Part shown: positions 6,088 to 10,551 of the stretch, piece after piece
Position numbering within the stretch: the stretch's first letter is position 1
Layout: every line of letters starts with the position of its first letter
Assembly: GCA_001986395.2 (NCBI GenBank)
Contig: MQVO02000310.1
Coordinates: forward strand, 1-10,551
DNA: 10,551 bases
Source of the DNA: Irpex lacteus
Lineage: Eukaryota > Basidiomycota > Agaricomycetes > Polyporales > Irpicaceae
Direction of reading: 5' to 3'
Notes under the pieces: model-generated
Seen by the model: the letters and a program-made list of their open reading frames with translations, nothing else
The model's database searches: none
What the model was told of the DNA's origin: nothing
Made by a program: the position numbers and the translations under genes

Positions 6088-7363
6088 CGCGGACGCGCGA
6101 TTCGACCCGGAAGGAGACGAATTGCCCCTGGAACGACGAGAGGAACTCCGGTCAGTACGACTGAGAAGGTCCCCGAGACACCTCGTCGCGAAGGAAGAGT
6201 TGGAAGAACGAAGAGCTGAGGCGCAGGAGCTCAAGGAGAACCAGGAAGATCCTACGCCCACGGAGCATGACGAGGACGTAGAACCCCTGCCCCACAAGCT
6301 TCAGCGGATCCAGGAGATGGCGGAAGCCATCAGAATTGGGTACTCCAACGACGCGATGTTCAGTAAGGTAGCGAAAGCTCCCGAGGAACATCCCGCCTTC
6401 AGTGAGAGGGACGGTTACCTCTTCACTAAGAACCGCCTCGGTCAGGAGGTTATGTGCATACCCCGGGTTAAACTGGGGAACCGCGCCCTTATAGACGTTG
6501 TTATTGACAACGCTCACACAACCATAGGTCACTTCGGACACCGTAAGACGGGGGAGTACATCCGCCGCTGGTACTGGTGGCCGACGCTTGGCAACGACGT
6601 GCTCAAGTTCTGCCTGTCATGCGGAACCTGCCAGACCACCAAGCCGAGCAACCAAGCCCCAGCGGGACTGCTACACTCTATGCCGATCCCTACGTACCCC
6701 TGGCAGTCCATCTCCATGGACTTCTTGGGCCCGTTTCCCCCATGCCAAGGATTCGACTACCTATGGGTAGTGATGTGTCGACTCACGTCGACGGTACACT
6801 TAATCCCCACGACAACCAAGGTGAAGGCCAGCGAGCTCGCCTGGATGTACGTTAGGGACATAGTAAGGCTACATGGGGTAGCTGAATCGATCGTGAGCGA
6901 CCGCGATTCGAAGTTCACGTCGGCCTTCTGGAAGGAAGTACACCGACTGCTGGGCACAAGGCTACTAATGTCGACAGCCTTCCATCCCCAGACGGATGGA
7001 TCGACAGAACGGGCGAACCGTTCAATCATACAGGTGCTACGAGCCCTGGTAAAGCCGGACCAGTCCGACTGGGTTAACCAGTTGCCAATGACCGAGTTCG
7101 CACTGAACTCGTCTACCAACAGCTCATCGAAATTCGCCCCGTTCGAGCTCACTCAAGGGTACTTGCCACGGATGACTCAACGGGTCCCACACAGCTCCCT
7201 ACCGGGAGTAAAAGCGTTCGCAGATCAAGCAATTGATAACCTAGAGATGGCGCACGACGCCATCATCGAGAGCAGGGTGTACCAGACGTACCATGCGAAC
7301 AAACGAAGAAGAGACGAAAGTCTCCTGCATGGTGTAGAAAACAAGATACAGGAGGGGACCTAG
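6071..7363 (+). CDS. Integrase (HHCC zinc domain and D,D35E core), frame 2
   Basis: The frame carries a Glu/Arg-rich linker (about 6090-6300), then the zinc-binding HHCC domain (HTTIGHFGH, ending CLSCGTCQ at about 6610-6633) with the conserved RRWYWWP block. The catalytic core has Asp 6719 (SMDFLGPFP), Asp 6899 (VSDRDSKF) and Glu 7007 (TDGSTERANR), with exactly 35 residues between the last two. It joins cDNA to the host chromosome. The open frame reaches back to about 5903, overlapping RNase H, but protein-like sequence begins near 6071. It ends in TAG at 7361-7363 just where the GPY/F segment should follow. That segment is in frame 1, consistent with loss of one G from the G run at 7354-7357 or a -1 slip there. 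Confidence 0.92.
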   Translation: MTNYVNADARFDPEGDELPLERREELRSVRLRRSPRHLVAKEELEERRAEAQELKENQEDPTPTEHDEDVEPLPHKLQRIQEMAEAIRIGYSNDAMFSKVAKAPEEHPAFSERDGYLFTKNRLGQEVMCIPRVKLGNRALIDVVIDNAHTTIGHFGHRKTGEYIRRWYWWPTLGNDVLKFCLSCGTCQTTKPSNQAPAGLLHSMPIPTYPWQSISMDFLGPFPPCQGFDYLWVVMCRLTSTVHLIPTTTKVKASELAWMYVRDIVRLHGVAESIVSDRDSKFTSAFWKEVHRLLGTRLLMSTAFHPQTDGSTERANRSIIQVLRALVKPDQSDWVNQLPMTEFALNSSTNSSSKFAPFELTQGYLPRMTQRVPHSSLPGVKAFADQAIDNLEMAHDAIIESRVYQTYHANKRRRDESLLHGVENKIQEGT

Positions 7364-7833
7364 TGTACCTATCTACGGAGAACCTTAACCTTCCGAAAGG
7401 AAGGGCGAAGAAGCTACTTCCCAGGTACATAGGCCCATACGAGGTCATAAAGGCTCACGCCGAGACCTCCAATTATACGCTGAGACTGCCGGAGGACCTC
7501 GCCAAGAGGCGAATACATCCGACATTCCACGTCTCCAAACTCAGGAGACACGAGCCCAACGACGATAGGCTCTTCCCGCACCGTGAGGTGCGACGATACT
7601 ACGACTTGGGTAACCCCAAGGATGGAGAGTGGTCCGTCGACGAGATAATCGACCATAAATGGACCCGAAATAAACTTACTTTCCTGGTAAGATGGGATCT
7701 CGGCGACGAGACTTGGGAACCGGTTGAACACGTCCAGGACTGTAGTGCCCTCGACGGGTATCTGGAGTTGTTGGGCGTGGGCGACGTTAAGGACATCCCG
7801 AAGGATAAGCCGAAACCCCGACGCCGGGGTTAG
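7363..7833 (+). CDS. Integrase C-terminus: GPY/F segment and chromodomain, frame 1
   Basis: The reading begins VYLSTENLNLPKGRAKKL, the standard sequence after the integrase core. It continues with RYIGPYEVIKA (GPY/F module, about 7420-7450) and TFHVSKLRRH, then a chromodomain (about 7630-7780): WSVDEIIDHK, LTFLVRW and DETWEP, retaining the three aromatic cage positions. Chromodomains of chromoviruses bind methylated histone tails and guide insertion to heterochromatin. There is no ATG; the frame is open for a few codons upstream, where GGDLVYLS shows the expected join. It ends TAG 7831-7833 inside a 7-bp hairpin (7814-7831, ACGC loop). Four GNRA hairpins lie in or close to it (7311-7324, 7389-7404, 7577-7592, 7698-7711). 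Confidence 0.88.
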   Translation: MYLSTENLNLPKGRAKKLLPRYIGPYEVIKAHAETSNYTLRLPEDLAKRRIHPTFHVSKLRRHEPNDDRLFPHREVRRYYDLGNPKDGEWSVDEIIDHKWTRNKLTFLVRWDLGDETWEPVEHVQDCSALDGYLELLGVGDVKDIPKDKPKPRRRG

Positions 7834-8044
7834 ATAAGATAACGGCGCGATTAGATAAATCGACGCGCAAGCGCCGTACGGCCAAACAAATTAGAAATCA
7901 TCAATTTACGGGCGGCTACACTTAACCGACTCACTTCGCCGCCAACCACCACCACAACCTCCCCAAAAACCCAGACGTGGCAACGCGTGCACCCACACAC
8001 CCGCCTTACCACACCTACCACGCCAGCGAGTGGCTCCCGCCGCT
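7834..8044 (+). other. Spacer between pol and downstream ORFs
   Basis: These 211 bases carry no convincing reading frame. They include a TTAGATAA-rich stretch with a CGATT/AATCG hairpin (7848-7862), a CGGCGC/GCGCCG pair (7843-7848 with 7871-7876), a GGCGGC/GCCGCC pair (about 7911-7944), and a C/A-rich run before the ATG at 8045 that looks like a 5' untranslated region. No promoter or splice acceptor could be identified with confidence. Confidence 0.45.
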
Positions 8045-9115
8045 ATGAGCGACGAGGAGCAAGGACGAGGACGCTCCAGAAGGAGCAAATCTCTCAGCAA
8101 GACCCCGCGACACGCAAGTGTCGAGATGGCGGACACGACTCCGTCGCTACCCACCATCCGAACCCCATCCCCAGACGCGACCGTCTCTCTCGGCAACGAC
8201 TCCGACCGAGAAGACATTCGCTCACCGTCACCCACATTGTCGTCGACGGCGATGTCGTCTTCGTCGCGCAAGCGACCTCACGAGTCGTCATCGCCGCCTA
8301 GGGGGGAGGAAGAAGGGGAATTAACGTCTGCGGAAGCAGACTCAAGCAGACGGTCGTTGGACGACGACCTAAGACGAGCGCGGGAGAGGTACAAGGACCT
8401 CAAGGCCGATTACGCCAGCCTGCGTCGCGACTACGACACTTTACGTCGGGACAACCGACGGCTCAGGGACGAACGGCAGGATGCTGAGATCAAGGCATCC
8501 AACCACAAAATAGAGGCCGACTCGTGGAAGGGAGGAGTCGACAGACTCAGCACGACGCTCAAGTACCAAGAATACAAGAGCGAACAGCTGCGAAGGGAGC
8601 TCGTTACCAGAGGACGAGCACGGTCCCCCCAACACGAGTCCAGCAAACACGCTCACGTAAGTGAGCAAGAACTCCTCAAGGAGATCGCCATGTACGAGAT
8701 CTCCAGGGACATCTACGGCGACTACGAGAGCGAGTCGGAAGACTGGGAGGTATACGTTCCCCCCAAGTCGAAGAAGAAGAAGTCCTTCCCAAAGGCAACG
8801 CAGCGAGCGCATCAACCAATGACAGTTGACAAGCCCGCGACGCCTCCGGAGACCTCACGGACTCCACTCGAAGAACGCATCGCACCACGACCACCGCAAG
8901 GTGGTAACTTCTACCCTCGGGACAACGGGAGAGTCAGGGCATCCAGCCCCCCTCCCAGACAACCTGCATCTTCCCTAACGGAAGGCCCACGATGGAGACC
9001 AGCGAGTTCCCCCGGGAACAAATGGCTCCCCTGCTCGACAGGAACGGCAATCGTATCGCGTTCGACACCCCCCCGCTCGGGATGGTGTCTCGTGTACGGT
9101 AGACCCATGCCTTAG
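8045..9115 (+). CDS. Ser/Arg-rich coiled-coil protein downstream of pol (356 aa)
   Basis: The start is the ATG at 8045 (MSDEEQGRGRSRRSKSLSK). The first 100 residues are a Ser/Arg/Pro/Thr-rich disordered region. Residues about 105-190 form a charged coiled coil, with repeated DLR/DYASLRRDYDTLRRDNRRL-type heptads rich in Arg, Asp and Leu. Then follow an acidic Tyr/Glu patch (SEDWEVYVPP), a Lys-rich patch and a Pro/Arg-rich tail. I recognise no family. Nucleic-acid or self-association roles are possible from composition only. In the last 60 codons frame 1 also reads like protein (next entry), so the true product may shift near 8910-9020 and not end at 9115. GNRA hairpins at 8108, 8326, 8651, 8733 and 8890 lie inside it. 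Confidence 0.6.
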   Translation: MSDEEQGRGRSRRSKSLSKTPRHASVEMADTTPSLPTIRTPSPDATVSLGNDSDREDIRSPSPTLSSTAMSSSSRKRPHESSSPPRGEEEGELTSAEADSSRRSLDDDLRRARERYKDLKADYASLRRDYDTLRRDNRRLRDERQDAEIKASNHKIEADSWKGGVDRLSTTLKYQEYKSEQLRRELVTRGRARSPQHESSKHAHVSEQELLKEIAMYEISRDIYGDYESESEDWEVYVPPKSKKKKSFPKATQRAHQPMTVDKPATPPETSRTPLEERIAPRPPQGGNFYPRDNGRVRASSPPPRQPASSLTEGPRWRPASSPGNKWLPCSTGTAIVSRSTPPRSGWCLVYGRPMP

Positions 9116-9273
9116 GGTCACCGTTCCCCGACATGCGCCCGGACGTGTCGATGATCAATCCGTTGACCGGCACCTACTGGACTATGCAGGAGTTGGAGCT
9201 GTTCCCCAACGGGTTCCCTGGATGGCCGGCACACTGGGCCGGCAGGCAGAATGACACATTCCGAAAGGAATGA
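8908..9273 (+). CDS. Frame-1 continuation segment with one in-frame TAG
   Basis: Between the two larger downstream ORFs, frame 1 is open from 8908 to 9099, has a TAG at 9100-9102, and is open again to TGA 9271-9273. The encoded sequence looks authentic: MAPLLDRNGNRIAFDTPPLG from the ATG at 9022, and after the TAG a Trp/Pro/Asn-rich block from the ATG at 9133 (MINPLTGTYWTMQELELFPN, then GFPGWPAHWAGRQ). It bridges the coiled-coil ORF and the ORF from 9251, suggesting that all three are pieces of one protein broken by single-base shifts and one stop. No domain is recognised. Confidence 0.4.
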
Positions 9274-9781
9274 ATGGTTACGCACGCGTGCTTATCGCAC
9301 GCACTCCATTGCCACTGGCCCTAACAGGGCCCCGCCTCCAGTACCCGACTTCAGACTCATCAGCACGGTCGACCGGTCGCGGGAACTTCTACGATGGCTC
9401 CCAGGCAACCCCGACGCGCATGCCGCCGTCGAATTACCCTGGAGATTCCCCGAGACAGCTGAGGAAACTCAGCGGCTACGAGAAGTAGCCTGGATGCAAG
9501 GCAACCTCGAGGCCTTCACGTTCTGGGGAAAATTCGTCGATTACTGCAATCGAATCCCCAAGGACCGTCGTATGCCTGCAGAGGTCGAGGCCACTGGCAT
9601 CACTTGGCCACGCCCGCTATGGGCTCCATACAAACAGGTCAGCGAGAGGCAGAAGGAGAAGAAGAGGTTGAAGAAGATAGAGAAGCACCAGGGCCGCGCA
9701 GCGCCCCCTTTCCACCCTCAACCTCCTCCTCCTCCTCCACCTCGACGGGCATGCAGGCCCCTTCGGGGCTGGTCCCTCTGA
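9251..9781 (+). CDS. Unrecognised ORF downstream of pol (176 aa)
   Basis: An ATG at 9251 opens a frame whose residues 20-130 are compact and well mixed, with several Trp and Pro (DRSRELLRWLPGNPDAHAAV, ELPWRFPETAEETQRLREVA, AFTFWGKFVDYCNRIP). This is followed by a Lys/Glu-rich helix (QKEKKRLKKIEKHQ) and a polyproline tract that comes from a CTC/CCT microsatellite. I recall comparable Trp/Pro-rich helical segments in uncharacterised basidiomycete proteins but cannot name a family. It overlaps the previous segment by 23 bases at a GAAA-loop hairpin (9257-9272). It may not be a separate gene but the continuation of the upstream coding sequence. The end at 9781 follows the microsatellite and may be a slippage artefact. 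Confidence 0.55.
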   Translation: MTHSERNEWLRTRAYRTHSIATGPNRAPPPVPDFRLISTVDRSRELLRWLPGNPDAHAAVELPWRFPETAEETQRLREVAWMQGNLEAFTFWGKFVDYCNRIPKDRRMPAEVEATGITWPRPLWAPYKQVSERQKEKKRLKKIEKHQGRAAPPFHPQPPPPPPPRRACRPLRGWSL

Positions 9782-10109
9782 CGCAGTCATCGCGCAGACG
9801 AACCAATACCTCAACACGCAGCGGGCTCACGCGAGCACGACCGGGACGGGCAACTTCCCAACTGCAACCGCCACGAGGATGCCTGGATGCACACCCTGGT
9901 CCAGCCACGAGCACCTCGACGCCCACCGAGGCACACACTTCGGCGACCCTGACCACACCTCAGTACCGCAAGTACTACTACTGACGTGCCCATGGTCACC
10001 GAGCCCGCCGTCGGCCACCACCATTCAGACGCCTCACGGCGTCACAACAACGGAAACCACGGGCCACGGATCAAGTAGCCATGGATTCCGCCGCGGAACA
10101 CCTGGCTGA
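9681..10109 (+). CDS. Frame-0 continuation after the CTC repeat
   Basis: Frame 0 is open for about 142 codons from 9681 to TGA 10107-10109. After the Leu-coded repeat it reads AVIAQTNQYLNTQRAHASTT and then Thr/Gly/His/Ser-rich sequence. No ATG lies before 9879, so it would have to be entered from the frame-2 ORF, most simply by a length change in the CTC/CCT run. Frame 1 in the same interval (ATG 9604 to 9984) is also open, and its Ser/Thr-rich reading cannot be excluded. Function unknown. Confidence 0.35.
   Translation, partial: RSTRAAQRPLSTLNLLLLLHLDGHAGPFGAGPSDAVIAQTNQYLNTQRAHASTTGTGNFPTATATRMPGCTPWSSHEHLDAHRGTHFGDPDHTSVPQVLLLTCPWSPSPPSATTIQTPHGVTTTETTGHGSSSHGFRRGTPG
9718..9743 (+). repeat. 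CTC/CCT microsatellite inside coding sequence
   Basis: A pyrimidine run of CTC triplets, interrupted by AA near its start and CA near its end, encodes polyproline, Leu or Ser according to frame. Such runs change length by slippage and could explain the change of reading frame seen around it. A length change of whole triplets would be silent for frame. Confidence 0.6.
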
Positions 10110-10227
10110 CGTCCACTCTTTCCAATCGACGTCGGACGACTTGAGCCCCAACCTCGACAATCTCGAACAACTGGGTACGACGCCTAGGCGAATGGTACCA
10201 CGTCGAGCTGCCAGGCCTTGTTCGTGA
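10081..10227 (+). CDS. Short frame-1 ORF (48 aa) bridging to the last segment
   Basis: From an ATG at 10081 this frame reads MDSAAEHLADVHSFQSTSDD, then an Asn/Leu/Asp-rich stretch to about 10170, where the more convincing sequence moves to frame 2. The Met-Asp start and acidic helix could be a genuine N-terminus, or a bridge within a longer broken protein. The stop is TGA 10225-10227. No family is recognised. Confidence 0.35.
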   Translation: MDSAAEHLADVHSFQSTSDDLSPNLDNLEQLGTTPRRMVPRRAARPCS

Positions 10228-10531
10228 CGCAAGTCACCAGGTCTCCGACCTCAACGCCCTCAGAGGGCTTCTCATCGTAGCAAGGCTCGGGCCTCACGAC
10301 AACTCCGGCCGAATCACGCTGGGCTTCATTCGGCGCGTCGCCGAATTCATCCGTCAACGCCCTATCACCGCCGAACAATTCGTCGAGGCCCTCCCCATCA
10401 CTGTGCCTGCTACTATCGAGAACCTCAACAGCTACCTCGACGATGTCCAACGCTCACGCATTGAGTACATCGCCGACGCTGCCTCTGGAGGACTCGCCTC
10501 GAGTATGTGCGTGCCTGGTTGGCTAGGGTAA
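10145..10531 (+). CDS. Helical protein segment without own start (128 codons)
   Basis: Frame 2 is open from after TGA 10142-10144 to TAA 10529-10531 and has no ATG except at 10505. The sequence is clearly protein-like and mostly alpha-helical: WVRRLGEWYHVELPGLV, LNALRGLLIVARLG, ITLGFIRRVAEFIRQRPI, TAEQFVEALPITVP and a final IEYIADAASG block. It is probably the C-terminal part of the downstream protein, entered from the frame-1 ORF at about 10170, near the palindrome CGCCTAGGCG (10180-10189). Its function is not recognised. A GCAA-loop hairpin (10224-10237) and a 7-bp hairpin (10328-10346) lie within it. Confidence 0.5.
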   Translation, partial: APTSTISNNWVRRLGEWYHVELPGLVRDASHQVSDLNALRGLLIVARLGPHDNSGRITLGFIRRVAEFIRQRPITAEQFVEALPITVPATIENLNSYLDDVQRSRIEYIADAASGGLASSMCVPGWLG

Positions 10532-10551
10532 TAGTCCCCGTCACCACGGAC

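Larger units (their letters stand above)
18..10237 (+). other. Dispersed set of GNRA-tetraloop hairpins
   Basis: Perfect 6-bp (once 7-bp) stems closed by GNRA loops, found by eye, start at 18, 539, 1169, 1641, 2006, 2479, 3467, 3849, 4380, 5404, 6316, 7389, 7577, 8108, 8326, 8651, 8890, 9257 and 9458. Stems with a G-U pair start at 1391, 1834 and 4554. Stems of 5 bp start at 75, 1872, 2727, 7224, 7311, 7698 and 10224, and of 4 bp at 559, 2137, 2620, 3787, 5554 and 8733. Loops are chiefly GCAA and GAAA, then GGAA, GTAA, GAGA, GTGA and GCGA. Stem sequences are unrelated. They occur in LTR, gag, pol and downstream ORFs. Confidence 0.8.
1..10551 (+). mobile_element. Ty3/gypsy chromovirus-type LTR retrotransposon, 3' end beyond window
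   Basis: The order LTR, Gag, zinc knuckle, protease, RT, RNase H, integrase and chromodomain is diagnostic of Ty3/gypsy chromoviruses, in which integrase follows RNase H. The left LTR starts at base 1. No second copy of it occurs in the window, so the 3' LTR and polypurine tract lie beyond 10551 or are missing. The 2.5 kb of coding sequence after pol is assigned to the element because no LTR or target-site boundary intervenes and because the same GNRA-hairpin signature continues across it; this is inference. All catalytic motifs are intact but the domains lie in shifting frames. The element copies itself through an RNA intermediate in virus-like particles and inserts its cDNA with its integrase. 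Confidence 0.88.

Noticed and set aside
7928..7938. Eleven-base match (GACTCACTTCG) to the start of the LTR (8-18), suggesting a 3' LTR
   Set aside because: The match does not extend in either direction and neither AATAAA nor the 136-159 hairpin follows, so it is taken as chance.
8367..8373. CCTAAG as half of an 11-nucleotide GNRA tetraloop receptor
   Set aside because: No TATGG partner is placed to form the internal loop, so no canonical receptor is supported.
8657..8662. GTAAGT as a 5' splice site, with introns explaining the frame changes downstream of pol
   Set aside because: The reading frame continues unbroken through it, the motif is part of a GTAA-loop hairpin, and the successive coding segments overlap without intron-like gaps.
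9757..9771. Possible UUCG hairpin in GCCCC-TTC-GGGGC
   Set aside because: The 5-bp stem leaves a three-base loop; a true cUUCGg loop would have only three pairs, and it is the only example.
1..10551. CRISPR array, tRNA, rRNA, bacterial promoters or ribosome binding sites
   Set aside because: No direct-repeat array or RNA gene fold was seen, and the gene content is that of a eukaryotic retrotransposon.

Overview
The window looks like most of one long Ty3/gypsy (Metaviridae) LTR retrotransposon of the chromovirus type, read left to right, from a fungal genome. A basidiomycete host is inferred from the style of Gag and from the long acidic stretch after the zinc knuckle; no host gene is visible. 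The sequence begins at the TG of a 5' LTR (1-243). The right-hand LTR is not present, so the element runs past position 10551 and is longer than the roughly 5-7 kb usual for the group.

Layout: 5' LTR with TATA-like box, hairpins and AATAAA (1-243); A-rich leader without ATG (244-378); Gag pieces in alternating frames (379-2647), with a coiled coil around 900-1110 and the capsid-like domain at 1772-2590; a CCHH zinc knuckle followed by a roughly 480-residue acidic region (2619-4175); aspartic protease (4057-4545); a single in-frame UGA followed by CUAG; reverse transcriptase and RNase H (4546-6087); integrase with HHCC and D,D35E (6071-7363); GPY/F-like segment and chromodomain (to 7833); a 211-base spacer; then 2.5 kb of further coding sequence in several frames (8045-10531), beginning with a Ser/Arg-rich coiled-coil protein and ending in alpha-helical segments that I do not recognise.

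The enzymatic motifs of protease, RT, RNase H and integrase are all intact, yet consecutive domains sit in different frames, with about nine single-base shifts between 379 and 7833 and several more after 8045. Either the copy or assembly carries scattered indels, or expression uses recoding. The PR-RT junction has the best recoding signature: UGA-CUAG, an 8-base spacer, then a 9-bp hairpin.

The most unusual feature is not a gene. The sense strand is strewn with short perfect hairpins capped by GNRA tetraloops. By eye I find 19 with at least 6 Watson-Crick pairs (18 of them exactly 6) and more with 4-5, from the LTR through gag, pol and the downstream ORFs. The stems have unrelated sequences, so this is a repeated structure without a repeated sequence. 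I saw no hairpin of at least 6 bp with the complementary loop type (TNYC), which points to selection on the sense RNA. A second structural signal is a 13-bp complementarity between U5 and the leader that brackets the LTR/leader junction, where reverse transcription should start, although no tRNA-type TGG primer site is visible.
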